Positions 8,417 through 16,952 of a stretch of 64,000 bases of DNA are shown here, one piece after another. How positions within the stretch are numbered: position 1 is the stretch's first letter; each line of letters begins with the position of its first letter. The DNA is taken from positions 1 through 64,000 of the forward strand of contig CANQZG010000006.1 of the NCBI GenBank assembly GCA_947628305.1. Reading direction: 5' to 3'. The position numbers and the translations under genes are program-made. The stretch is from an uncultured Muribaculaceae bacterium. Lineage in GTDB: Bacteria > Bacteroidota > Bacteroidia > Bacteroidales > Muribaculaceae. The notes under the pieces were generated by a model, which made no database searches, had not been told where the DNA came from, and saw only the letters and a program-made list of their open reading frames with translations.

Positions 8417-9937
8417 ATGAACGAGAAGGACGAACGCGAGGAACTTTACAATGAGTTTGTGAAGAATTTGAAATCGGCGAACAACGCATATTATGACGAG
8501 GATGACCTTGTCGAGATTTATAATTATGCCGAGGATGTCGAGGATGATTACGTGCGCATGGAGGTCCTTTTCGCCATGTCCCGTCTCTATCCCGACAGCC
8601 ATGACTTGCGCCTGAAGAAGGCATTGTTTTTCTATGATACGGTACGGGATGCGAAGACCGCGGCCGGGATTGTGGAGGGCCTGAAGTCGGAATCATTATA
8701 TGACCGTCTTGTCAAGTTGAAGATAAGTGACGGCACTGACGAGTCACGGATGGCGCGGCTTCAAGAATTGGTCGCCAAGGCTTCGTCATTCAACGAGGAT
8801 GAGGTCATACTTGTCAGCGATATTGCCGAGGATGCGGGTGGCACGGAATGGCTGTTTTCCAATCGGGATAAAATAGCGGCGAAATGTGTCTACAAACCGA
8901 CATTTTTCTTTGACCTTGTCAAAATTGCGACCGATGTCATGAACCGTGACGTGGCTCTTGAGGCCGCTGAACAGTTGACTTCGATAGAACCGCTCAATGA
9001 GGATTTCTGGGAAATATACGCCAGGGCATGTCTTGATTTCGGCGAATATGAGAAAGCGGTCACCGCGGCCGATTATGCCCTTGCAATCAATCCTGACAAC
9101 GATGCGGCGCAGGAGACCAAGGTGGTTTCCACTATCAGGCTTTCGGTCAATGACAACGGAGGTATGGGAATCCCGTTGGAGCAAATCGAGAAGGCCTACG
9201 GCAAGAACCCGGCGAATATTGACCTTGCAAAGGCTCTGGTAACGGTATATGCGTTTGCCGGTCGTAAGAAGGCTATGGTGGATGTTATCAAGAAGACCGC
9301 CCCTCTTTCGCCCGATGCCTACCAGTTGATAGTCGTGCTGCTTCATGTTGACATCGATGAGGCGATTAAGGTGCTCACCGACATGTTTGAGAACGGTTTC
9401 CCGATGCCCGAGGATGCGTTGATAGGGTGGGCGACAATCATAAGCCGTGAGTCCGACATGATGAGCGCGGCGACAGTGATGCAGGTCTATGATACGGTGG
9501 TGGGACTGACCTACGGTCGCGACTATCTCTATGAATTATGGTATCGTGCCGAAGGTTATGAGATAATCAAGGAACTGTTTGACCGGGAGCATTCATATAC
9601 CGATGCCGATGATTTTGAAAATGGCATGAGACATGAATTGTTGCCTAACGAACTGCTGACCTATATACTGTCGTTGGTGCGTACCGGGAAGGAATCATAC
9701 GTATTATCTCTCATTGAAGAATGGTGCGCACGTCTTGAGACAAACGATGACGAGGCCTATTTCAAGAACGCTGAAGACCCTCTCACGCAGGACTGGAATC
9801 TGTCGGTAGGCAAGACCACTGTCAATGAGCGGGTCATCAAATCGGGAGTCCTTCATGTGTTGACGCAGATTAAGGACGCACTCGCGTCAAAGGATTTCAT
9901 AAACGCCGTCAACAAGGTAGACCCGTTCAGGTCATAG
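8417..9937 (+). CDS. Cytoplasmic TPR-like repeat protein
   Basis: A 506-residue acidic protein without a signal peptide or membrane segments. It is made of helical repeats with TPR character, clearest around residues 180-225 (ALEAAEQLTSIEPLNEDFWE, then DFGEYEKAVTAADYALAINP). No catalytic motif was seen. The start ATG 8417 follows a TATCTTTG element. It is convergent with the metallohydrolase gene, and the two 3' ends overlap by 6 bases (9932-9937). A protein-interaction role is the most that can be said. Confidence 0.7.
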   Translation: MNEKDEREELYNEFVKNLKSANNAYYDEDDLVEIYNYAEDVEDDYVRMEVLFAMSRLYPDSHDLRLKKALFFYDTVRDAKTAAGIVEGLKSESLYDRLVKLKISDGTDESRMARLQELVAKASSFNEDEVILVSDIAEDAGGTEWLFSNRDKIAAKCVYKPTFFFDLVKIATDVMNRDVALEAAEQLTSIEPLNEDFWEIYARACLDFGEYEKAVTAADYALAINPDNDAAQETKVVSTIRLSVNDNGGMGIPLEQIEKAYGKNPANIDLAKALVTVYAFAGRKKAMVDVIKKTAPLSPDAYQLIVVLLHVDIDEAIKVLTDMFENGFPMPEDALIGWATIISRESDMMSAATVMQVYDTVVGLTYGRDYLYELWYRAEGYEIIKELFDREHSYTDADDFENGMRHELLPNELLTYILSLVRTGKESYVLSLIEEWCARLETNDDEAYFKNAEDPLTQDWNLSVGKTTVNERVIKSGVLHVLTQIKDALASKDFINAVNKVDPFRS

Positions 9938-10570
9938 GAATGCGTTGTGGCGGATTTCGTCACCGATTGTGGTCGATGGGCCGTGTCCGGGATATACGAC
10001 AGTTTCGGGAGGAAGTGTCAGAAGTTTGGCTCTGATGCCTTCCACCAATTGGCTGTGATTACCGGCGACGAGGTCGGTGCGCCCGATGCTCTGCCTGAAA
10101 AGTACGTCCCCGGTGAGGACAAATCCCGATTGAGGGGCATATAGCACGATGCTGCCGGGAGAATGACCCGGAACGGTCATGACTTCAAGGCATTCGTCGC
10201 CAAGGAAAATCTTGTCACCGTTATTTAACTCGACATCAATGGACAGGGGGAGGGGAGACAGGTTGAGACCGAACATGCGAGCCTGGGCCTGACGAGCCTC
10301 GCCGAGGAAACTGTCGGCCGGGTTGGCTTCGACCTTGACGCCGTAATTATCGTGTATGAACTCCTCGCCGAATGTGTGGTCGATGTGGAGATGAGTGTTC
10401 ACCAAATGGACTATACGGAGGTCGTTGCGTTTGATAAAGTCGGCGATTTCGTGTTCCTCCTCGTGTGAAATCATCCCTGGGTCAACCACGGCGGCTTCCA
10501 GGCTGTCGGAGTCCCACAGCACGTAGGTGTTGACTCCAAACATGTTGAATGTAAAATCCTTGACTTTCAT
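9932..10570 (-). CDS. Metallo-beta-lactamase-fold hydrolase (glyoxalase II-like)
   Basis: A 212-residue metallohydrolase with the metal-binding motif THLHIDH (HxHxDH), a downstream histidine in VPGHSPGSI, aspartate in LTGDVLFRQSIGRTDL and a final histidine in VYPGHGPSTTIG. This set is typical of small glyoxalase II-like or thioester hydrolases. The protein lacks the C-terminal domain of classical GloB, so hydroxyacylglutathione hydrolase activity is not certain. It overlaps the end of the rsmG remnant by 4 bases and is the last gene of the leftward operon starting at DUF695. Confidence 0.85.
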   Translation of the reverse strand: MKVKDFTFNMFGVNTYVLWDSDSLEAAVVDPGMISHEEEHEIADFIKRNDLRIVHLVNTHLHIDHTFGEEFIHDNYGVKVEANPADSFLGEARQAQARMFGLNLSPLPLSIDVELNNGDKIFLGDECLEVMTVPGHSPGSIVLYAPQSGFVLTGDVLFRQSIGRTDLVAGNHSQLVEGIRAKLLTLPPETVVYPGHGPSTTIGDEIRHNAFL

Positions 10571-11191
10571 AATTCTACATAAATCAACGCCTTGGAGTCA
10601 AAATAGTTTTCGGTGAAATAGTCGCTTAACGGCACTTCGATGAATGGACGGTTGATGCGTCGTGTCTCATCGTCAAGGCCTGCGCCTTTAAGGCATATAA
10701 GTCCGTTGGGAAAGGCGTTGCGGTCGGTAGTGGAGACGTTTCGGCGTACACACGCAACGAGGTCATCGAGCTGCATGACGGCACGGCTCACGATAAAATC
10801 ATATTTCCCATGGCACTCCCCGATGTCGCCATGCTGGAATGTGACGTTTGTCAGGCCTATTTCATCGGCAATTGCTGTGGCGACCTTGATTTTCTTGCCG
10901 ACACGGTCAATCAGATGAAAACGGCAGTCGGGCCACATTATGGCAAGCGGTAGGTATGCCGGGGAAACCGCCGCCTGTTCCCATGTCAAGAAACCGGGTG
11001 TCGCTCACCGGGGTGATGAACCGGGCGATTGCAAGGGAGTGTAACACATGGTGTAGGTAAAGGTTGACAATGTCCTTGCGTGATATGACATTTATTTTGT
11101 CGTTCCATTCGGGATACAGTTCGCCTAGCCGGGCGAATTGTTCGCGTTGGGTCGGTGTCAACGCCGGGAAATATTTTAAGATTTCATCCAT
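10567..11191 (-). pseudogene. rsmG: 16S rRNA m7G527 methyltransferase, frameshifted
   Basis: The N-terminal part (11191 down to about 10957) and C-terminal part (from about 10948 to 10567) together give a normal RsmG of about 205 residues. The first frame reads DMGTGGGFPGIP, the SAM-binding motif, then leaves the family sequence. The family sequence resumes in another frame with LAIMWPDCRFHLIDRVGKK. The break is a tandem duplication of 4 bases: on the plus strand GGTA occurs twice at 10949-10956. Removing one copy restores GIPLAIMWPD. The product is therefore truncated unless the base call is wrong. RsmG methylates G527 of 16S rRNA; its loss is known to give low-level streptomycin resistance. 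Confidence 0.85.
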
Positions 11192-11609
11192 TTTTATGTA
11201 TTCTGATTTTTATTATTCCGTATTTGGCAGGGGCGACAGTGCCGGGTGAGTAGTAGAATGTCATGTAGTCGCCTGAAAGCGTGAAATTGTCGGTCGGGGC
11301 GATTGTCGCCGGCGAATATACCCCATCGATTTCAGCCGCCGAATTCCTAAGACGTGCCACAAGAAGGTCATATTCGGTTGCGGTCGGGGCGATATCGTCT
11401 ATTGTGATTTCACGTCCCAACTGTTCGGAATAGGTCGCCGTGTGTGCCATGATGAGTGTGTCACCTCCGGGGGTTGTCACAGTGTCGGTGGCAATGTCGG
11501 CACGGACATCGTCAGAGGGGATTGCATCATCGGCATTCGTGTGATGACGTGTCCCGCATGATGACAGGAGTAAGGCAGCGGCGAGATATGGGATGACATG
11601 CCGTTTCAT
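11184..11609 (-). CDS. Small lipoprotein of unknown function
   Basis: A 141-residue protein with a lipoprotein signal; Cys18 in ALLLSSCGTRHH is the likely acylation site. The mature part carries TLIMAHTATYSEQLGREITIDDIAPT and a beta-rich tail. No family is recognised. Its stop overlaps the rsmG start by 8 bases and its start overlaps the end of the DUF695 gene by a single base, so it is in a tightly packed leftward operon (DUF695, lipoprotein, rsmG, metallohydrolase). Confidence 0.65.
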   Translation of the reverse strand: MKRHVIPYLAAALLLSSCGTRHHTNADDAIPSDDVRADIATDTVTTPGGDTLIMAHTATYSEQLGREITIDDIAPTATEYDLLVARLRNSAAEIDGVYSPATIAPTDNFTLSGDYMTFYYSPGTVAPAKYGIIKIRIHKNG

Positions 11610-12043
11610 CAGTCGATTTTGATTTCGGCGGATGCCATCTCGTCATATTCCGCCCAGTCAGGGTCGTTTTCGCAGTATATGTCTATTGGTAGAACCGGGA
11701 ACTGTTCAAGGATTTCGTTTATTTTACGCCCGAAAATGTGGGTGCTTCGTGAATAGAACACCCATTGGCGCAGGTTATCACCGGTGTATACACCGGTGAG
11801 CACGGCGACAGGGTCTTTAATGAATTCTTCCTGAAGCGCGTCCTGAACTTTCTCCATTAGTTCCGAGGTGGCTTTGTCAGGCATGCCGTCGCCTGTGCCG
11901 TCGTAAGGCCAGGATATCTCGATGCGTATATTGAAATGCGGATTTTCCCTGAATTTTTTTATGTCACGGCGTCCTGTCACCATAATGAGCCGTCCGTTAT
12001 CGCTTTCGGCCGGTGCAGTCCACCATTCTCCTTGTTCTGCCAT
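11609..12043 (-). CDS. DUF695-like protein
   Basis: A 144-residue soluble protein beginning EQGEWWTAPAESDNGRLIMVTGR and containing a conserved-looking NIRIEISWPYDGTGDGMPD segment and QWVFYSRSTHIFGRKINEIL. This pattern matches the DUF695 family, whose biochemical role is not known. It is the first gene of the leftward operon that leads to rsmG. The promoter at 12074-12105 fits this start. Confidence 0.65.
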   Translation of the reverse strand: MAEQGEWWTAPAESDNGRLIMVTGRRDIKKFRENPHFNIRIEISWPYDGTGDGMPDKATSELMEKVQDALQEEFIKDPVAVLTGVYTGDNLRQWVFYSRSTHIFGRKINEILEQFPVLPIDIYCENDPDWAEYDEMASAEIKID

Positions 12044-12073
12044 ATTGTATAGTTATATATAATGAGGTGGTTG

Positions 12074-12105
12074 CAAAGGTACAATAAAAACTGAAACAAT
12101 GCAAT
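12074..12105 (-). promoter_or_regulatory. Promoter of the DUF695-rsmG operon
   Basis: On the minus strand, ATTG (12105-12102), 20 bases, then TACCTTTG (12081-12074) match the Bacteroidetes promoter form. The first gene starts at 12043. Confidence 0.55.
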
Positions 12106-12153
12106 TTGACAATGTTTAACAAAGGTGGGCAAGATAAGACAGGGTAATATGGT

Positions 12154-12161
12154 TAAATTTG
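12154..12161 (+). promoter_or_regulatory. -7 element almost touching the start of the radical-SAM gene
   Basis: TAAATTTG matches TAnnTTTG. The ATG at 12166 begins only 4 bases after it, so transcription would start at or near the start codon. No clear -33 element was found. Confidence 0.45.
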
Positions 12162-12165
12162 TCAC

Positions 12166-13431
12166 ATGACAGAGGCTACGCTTGATAAGTTGAAGATTCT
12201 TGCCGCCGCGGCGAAATATGATGTGTCATGTTCGTCGAGCGGGACAGTTCGCCGTTCCGATGGTAACGGTGTCGGCAATACCGTGGGCGGTGTCGGTATA
12301 TGCCACAGTTTTGCTGCGGATGGACGTTGCATTTCCTTGTTGAAGGTCATGCTGACCAATTATTGTATGCTTGATTGCGCCTACTGTGTCAATCGGCGTA
12401 GCAATGACATCCCGCGTGCCACGCTTTCGGTGAGCGAGGTAGTGGATATCACGATGGAATTTTATCGCCGTAACTATATCGAAGGCCTATTCCTTAGTTC
12501 GGGCGTTGTGCGCAACCCCGACTACACGATGGAGCGTCTCGTCCGTATCGCCAAGGACTTGCGCGAGGTGCATCGGTTCAACGGGTATATTCATCTGAAA
12601 AGTATCCCCGGCGCATCGCGCGAACTTATAAACGAGGCCGGACGGTATGCCGACCGCATGAGCGTCAACATCGAGATTCCCACCGAGGAACGGTTGAAAT
12701 ATCTTGCCCCCGAGAAAAATCATGAGAGCATATTCTTACCTATGAAATATGTGCGTCAAGGTGTTCTTGAGAACAAGGAGGACAAGAGACACCTGCGTCA
12801 TGTGCCACGTTTTGTCCCCGCCGGACAAAGCACCCAGATGATTGTCGGGGCGAGTGATGACACCGACCGTGACATCCTGCGTGCGTCATCGATGTTGTAC
12901 GGGATGCCTACGATGAGACGTGTCTATTATTCGGGGTATGTGTCGGTCAATGACTATGACCCGCGTCTTCCTGCAATGAAACAGCCTCCTTTAGTTAGGG
13001 AAAACAGGCTTTATCAGGCCGATTGGCTAATGCGTTTCTATCAGTTCAAGGCCGAAGAAATCGCCGATGCCGACAACCCGAACCTCGACCTCGATGTAGA
13101 CCCCAAACTTGGATGGGCGTTGCGCCATCCCGAGGTATTCCCGGTCGATGTCAACCGTGCGCCATACGAGATGCTGTTGCGTGTGCCGGGGGTGGGGGTG
13201 CGCTCCGCCACGTTGATAGTGAACGCCCGCAAGTTTCGTCAGTTGACATCGTGGCATCTGAAAAAAATCGGGGTGGTGTTGAAACGGGCGCAATATTTCA
13301 TAACATGCGGGGAACTGACGGCACGCACTGTCGCCGATACATCCCCCGAATATGTCCGCAGCCGCCTCGTCCCCAAATCCCGTGCCACTAAAGACAACCC
13401 GTTACAAATGACATTCGACTTCAATTCCTAA
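12166..13431 (+). CDS. Putative DNA modification/repair radical SAM protein
   Basis: A 421-residue radical SAM protein. The [4Fe-4S] motif is CMLDCAYC (Cys67, Cys71, Cys74; CX3CX2C). A helix-hairpin-helix region lies around residues 328-362 (VDVNRAPYEMLLRVPGVGVR), which suggests DNA binding. This layout matches the SplB-like family often encoded next to a partner of the TIGR03915 type and sometimes near a uracil-DNA glycosylase-like domain. The partner gene follows after 8 bases here. The reaction has not been established for this family as far as I know. An earlier start is not supported. Confidence 0.88.
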   Translation: MTEATLDKLKILAAAAKYDVSCSSSGTVRRSDGNGVGNTVGGVGICHSFAADGRCISLLKVMLTNYCMLDCAYCVNRRSNDIPRATLSVSEVVDITMEFYRRNYIEGLFLSSGVVRNPDYTMERLVRIAKDLREVHRFNGYIHLKSIPGASRELINEAGRYADRMSVNIEIPTEERLKYLAPEKNHESIFLPMKYVRQGVLENKEDKRHLRHVPRFVPAGQSTQMIVGASDDTDRDILRASSMLYGMPTMRRVYYSGYVSVNDYDPRLPAMKQPPLVRENRLYQADWLMRFYQFKAEEIADADNPNLDLDVDPKLGWALRHPEVFPVDVNRAPYEMLLRVPGVGVRSATLIVNARKFRQLTSWHLKKIGVVLKRAQYFITCGELTARTVADTSPEYVRSRLVPKSRATKDNPLQMTFDFNS

Positions 13432-13439
13432 TTCCCTAA

Positions 13440-14213
13440 ATGGTCTACTATCGTTTTGACGGTACATTTGACGGATTGCTGACGGCTGTATTCCAAGCAT
13501 TCGAACGGCATGAGACCCCCGACAGGCTTCTTGCGCCTGATGGGATTGTGCCATTGTTTTATGATGTGTTGCATGAAGTGGAGACAGACGGGGAAAAAGC
13601 GCGGAGGGTGTGGCTAAAACTCGGCAAAACACTGTCAAGGGCATCGTTGTCGGGACTCACGACCGCATTCCTGACCGATAATCCTGAATTTCCCGACATG
13701 GCTTTCCGTTATATATGCCGGGCGGTGACTTCGGACGGTTCGATTGAGAATGATTTCTCTGACCCGGCGGTGCTTTCAGTTCTGAAGGAATGTCGCCGTG
13801 TGAGGGGTGAAGCGCACAGGCTGTTGCAGTTCGTGCGGTTTCAGAAGGCTGCCGACGGAACCTATTTTGCCATGGTCGAGCCGTTATTTGATGTTTTGCC
13901 GATGGCGGTGTCACATTTTTGTGACAGATTCAATGACCAACGCTTCATCCTGTATGACCGTGCGCGGGACTATGGTTATTATTATGACGGGGAGGAAGTG
14001 AGGAGGATGTCGATTGATACCGATTCATCCTATATGAATACGGGACGTCTCACAGATGAAATGATGGATGCCGATGAACGCTTGTTCCAACGGCTATGGC
14101 GCACCTATTTCAAGGCAACGGCGATACAGCAGCGCATGAACCCGCGCAAACAGCGTCAGGACATGCCTGAACGTTATTGGAAATATCTTACCGAAATGAA
14201 CGGATGCGATTGA
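13440..14213 (+). CDS. Partner of the DNA-repair radical SAM protein (TIGR03915/DUF4130-like)
   Basis: A 257-residue protein beginning MVYYRFDGTFDGLLTAVFQAFE, the characteristic opening of the family always found beside the radical SAM repair protein. Further family marks are VHFQ-type segments LLQFVRFQKAADGTYFAMVEPLFDVLPM, HFCDRFNDQRFILYDRARDYGYYYDG and the tail RMNPRKQRQDMPERYWKYLTEM. It follows the radical SAM gene by 8 bases. In some bacteria this family is fused to a uracil-DNA-glycosylase-like domain; that domain is absent here. DNA repair is inferred from these associations. Confidence 0.85.
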   Translation: MVYYRFDGTFDGLLTAVFQAFERHETPDRLLAPDGIVPLFYDVLHEVETDGEKARRVWLKLGKTLSRASLSGLTTAFLTDNPEFPDMAFRYICRAVTSDGSIENDFSDPAVLSVLKECRRVRGEAHRLLQFVRFQKAADGTYFAMVEPLFDVLPMAVSHFCDRFNDQRFILYDRARDYGYYYDGEEVRRMSIDTDSSYMNTGRLTDEMMDADERLFQRLWRTYFKATAIQQRMNPRKQRQDMPERYWKYLTEMNGCD

Positions 14214-15083
14214 TTACCTTACAGGTGGTGGCCCCATCGGAATCGGCGGACCCATTGTCGGGTTATTGTTCTGTCTGCCTATTACGCCCGCGTTTTCAAG
14301 CAGTCCGTAGACAATACCACCGACATCAACCTGAATTTTCGCACCGTTGTCCATCTTGTAGTACGGGGCGACGATTGGACGTGTCGCCCATCGGTTGTTA
14401 TAGGATTCAAACGAGCGTTGCGCACCGACATCGACGCCCCAATGGTCGTTGAAGTTGATGCCGAGGTAGCCTCCGTAGTTGGTAGATGCGAAATAGGGTG
14501 CCATCGCCGATGACTGCCACGGATTCGTGTTGTAGTAGCTGCCGAAAACGGTCAGTGACAGAGTGGGGTTGAATGTCCATGTCGCCGAGCCGCCGAAGCC
14601 GTACTGAGTCGTCAGACCGCGGAAGTATCCATATTTGGCGGCTTCACCCCACATCGATACGCTGAGCGGGCCGAGTTGTTGCAGCAACGTCACGCGTCCG
14701 CGTTCTATTCCGGCGAGTCCCTGTAACGATGTCACCGCCCCGGTCGCATAGACCACTCCTCCGTCCCATGATGCCAATGTCGCGCCGCCCGATGCATCGA
14801 CTGTCGATGAATTGGAGGCGAATTGAAAACGTGGATACCACATCGGGACCTCTTTCAGTGCGTTAATCCGATAGGACTGCATCATGAGGCTTAGTTTCAC
14901 ATCCTCGTCAATGAACCGGGCATCGCGGTTGTCAATGTTGACTGAGGGCGTGACGGGAGTGTTCAACGATGCATCGTTACCCGGGATTTCGGGTGATTGG
15001 GCCGACATGTCCCATGATGACATGACAAGCATCGCCGATAACACAGTGGCTGTTTTTGTAAAAGAGAGAAGAAACGTTTTCAT
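14214..15083 (-). CDS. Probable outer-membrane beta-barrel protein
   Basis: A 289-residue protein with a signal peptide (about residues 1-28, ending SWDMSAQ). From residue 80 onward it shows alternating aromatic-rich strands (YPRFQFASNSS, GSATWTFNPTLSLTVFGSYY, NYGGYLGINFNDHWGVDVGAQ), as in an outer-membrane barrel. It ends with a proline-rich tail. No porin family can be named. It converges exactly with the preceding rightward gene, whose last base is 14213. Confidence 0.65.
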   Translation of the reverse strand: MKTFLLSFTKTATVLSAMLVMSSWDMSAQSPEIPGNDASLNTPVTPSVNIDNRDARFIDEDVKLSLMMQSYRINALKEVPMWYPRFQFASNSSTVDASGGATLASWDGGVVYATGAVTSLQGLAGIERGRVTLLQQLGPLSVSMWGEAAKYGYFRGLTTQYGFGGSATWTFNPTLSLTVFGSYYNTNPWQSSAMAPYFASTNYGGYLGINFNDHWGVDVGAQRSFESYNNRWATRPIVAPYYKMDNGAKIQVDVGGIVYGLLENAGVIGRQNNNPTMGPPIPMGPPPVR

Positions 15084-15110
15084 GCCATAAAGATATTAAA
15101 AAATTCTTTG

Positions 15111-15118
15111 TACTTTTG
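15111..15118 (+). promoter_or_regulatory. Possible -7 element for the DUF1599 operon
   Basis: TACTTTTG matches TAnnTTTG and ends 21 bases before the ATG at 15140. The -33 element is unclear. Confidence 0.4.
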
Positions 15119-15139
15119 TGAGTAGAAGATTTTTTAACA

Positions 15140-15694
15140 ATGGAGTCAATATCAAAGACGGAGCGGCAGTTCAATGCCGCGCTTAAAATATGCCGGGACC
15201 TGTTTGTCAAGAAATTGCAGGATTACGGCCCTTCGTGGCGCATAATGCGTCCAATGTCGATTACCGACCAGATATTTATAAAGGCCAAGCGCATACGCAC
15301 TCTTGAGACCACAGGGGAGGCGATGGTCGATGAGGGGATTCTCCCCGAGTTTATCGCAATAGTGAACTATGGAATCGTCGGGTTGATTCAGTTGCATCTC
15401 GGTTATGCCGACCATGTCGATATAACTGCCGATGAAGCCATGACGCTGTATGACCGCTTTGCCAAGGATGCGCGTGAACTCATGATGGCCAAGAACCATG
15501 ATTACGGCGAGGCATGGAGGTCGATGCGTGTGAATTCCTATACCGACTTGATATTGACCAAAATCCAGCGTACAAAGCAGATAGAGGAACACGAAGGGCG
15601 CACAATCGTGTCGGAGGGTATAGACGCCAACTACATGGATATGATAAATTACTCGGTGTTCGGTATTATAAAACTGACAGAGGATGATGATTGA
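15140..15694 (+). CDS. DUF1599 protein (two nucleotide-modification-associated repeats)
   Basis: A 184-residue protein made of two similar halves: LFVKKLQDYGPSWRIMRPMS (about 20-39) and MMAKNHDYGEAWRSMRVNSY (about 116-135), each followed by a T/D-L/I-I-x-x-K-x-x-R segment. The duplication and the DYGxxWRxMR motif identify DUF1599. Its function is not established; the domain has been linked to nucleotide modification by context. It overlaps the next gene by 11 bases. Confidence 0.85.
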   Translation: MESISKTERQFNAALKICRDLFVKKLQDYGPSWRIMRPMSITDQIFIKAKRIRTLETTGEAMVDEGILPEFIAIVNYGIVGLIQLHLGYADHVDITADEAMTLYDRFAKDARELMMAKNHDYGEAWRSMRVNSYTDLILTKIQRTKQIEEHEGRTIVSEGIDANYMDMINYSVFGIIKLTEDDD

Positions 15695-16952
15695 CGTGCG
15701 GGGATTGAACCGTCGGTATGCTCCTTGGATTGTATGGACGTTTCGCATCGTAGTAGGTTGCGTGTTCGTTATGTCAGGATTCGTCAAGAGCGTTGACATC
15801 TGGGGTTTCATCTATAAGGTTGAGGAATATCTCGCCGTATGGCACACCCCGGTATCCCGTGAACTTGTGCTTGCCGGCACAACCCTTTTGTCGGGGGCCG
15901 AATATGTTCTTGGCGGGTTATTGCTCATGGGATGTTACCGTCGTGTCGCGCCATGGTTGTTGGGGGCGATGATGGCGTTTATGTTGCCTTTGAGCGCGTA
16001 TATCGCTGTGGCCGACCCGGTAAGCGACTGCGGCTGTTTCGGTGATTTCTGGGTCATATCCAATGCCGCCACTTTTGTAAAAAACATATTCATTACCCTG
16101 GCAATCCTATACCTTGCTTTTTTCAATAAGCGGGTCAAGGGGTTGTTCTCGCCGTATGCCCAATGGATGCCCGGCGCGGTGTTGACTTTGTTTATTCTTG
16201 TCGTGACGGTGGCGGGTTACACTGTGCAGCCGTTATTGGATTTCAGACGTTTCACCGAAGGGGTGTCCCTTGTTGAGGACGAGGATGACAGTGAGACGGA
16301 AAATGCGGTCTATGAGTTTATTTATGAACGGGACGGGGAGCGTCATGGTTTCACGGTGGACGCATTGCCCGACTCGACATGGACGTTTGTCGAGCGTAGA
16401 CTTGTATCCGGGAGTGAGAATGTCAAGGACGGTTTTGTGGTTCTTGACGGTGATACCGATGTCACGGCCGATTATATTTCAGATTCAGGTGAACAGTTGC
16501 TTGTTGTCTCGCCGGAACCTCAGCGCATGGGACATGTATATGACCTGACGATTGAACGCCTTGCCACGGCGGTGAATGCGCGTGGCGGGTCATTGTTGCT
16601 GATTCTTGCCGGGGATGATGGACTTGTCTCGCATTGGGGCGAAATGAGCGACGCCGAGTATGACATATTGAAAGCCGAGCCGACGCTCATCAAGGAACTG
16701 GCACGTGGTAACGGCGCACTCGTTGCCTTGAATGACGGACGGGTGCAATGGAAGCGTACATTGACATCGCTTCCGGCTAATGATGACTGGATGTCAGACC
16801 CTTTGACGGAATTGCGCCCGAATCTCGGTCGCGCTTTGATATTTATTACAGTGGCGCAGCTTGTCCTGCTTTTAGCGGCATTTATACTCGACCGATTTTT
16901 CAGTTTTATATTTAAAAAGAGTCCCGATGAGAAAGTTCCTGCAAAAGAGTAG
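15684..16952 (+). CDS. DoxX-like membrane protein (BT_3928 family)
   Basis: A 422-residue membrane protein. The first 150 residues form about four membrane helices of DoxX type (FRIVVGCVFVMSGFVKSVD at 18-36, with a conserved ISG-like turn, and ADPVSDCGCFGDFW near 108-121). A fifth helix (about 157-175) leads to a large extracytoplasmic domain, and a last helix is near 395-412 before a short basic tail. The CGCFG motif suggests redox or quinone-related chemistry, as in MauE/DoxX proteins. It is translationally coupled to DUF1599; this pairing is common in Bacteroidales. Confidence 0.82.
   Translation: MMIDVRGLNRRYAPWIVWTFRIVVGCVFVMSGFVKSVDIWGFIYKVEEYLAVWHTPVSRELVLAGTTLLSGAEYVLGGLLLMGCYRRVAPWLLGAMMAFMLPLSAYIAVADPVSDCGCFGDFWVISNAATFVKNIFITLAILYLAFFNKRVKGLFSPYAQWMPGAVLTLFILVVTVAGYTVQPLLDFRRFTEGVSLVEDEDDSETENAVYEFIYERDGERHGFTVDALPDSTWTFVERRLVSGSENVKDGFVVLDGDTDVTADYISDSGEQLLVVSPEPQRMGHVYDLTIERLATAVNARGGSLLLILAGDDGLVSHWGEMSDAEYDILKAEPTLIKELARGNGALVALNDGRVQWKRTLTSLPANDDWMSDPLTELRPNLGRALIFITVAQLVLLLAAFILDRFFSFIFKKSPDEKVPAKE

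Noticed and set aside
10907-10989. Programmed frameshift in rsmG
   Set aside because: The shift is caused by a 4-base tandem duplication; no slippery site with a downstream structure is seen, and RsmG is not known to use frameshifting.
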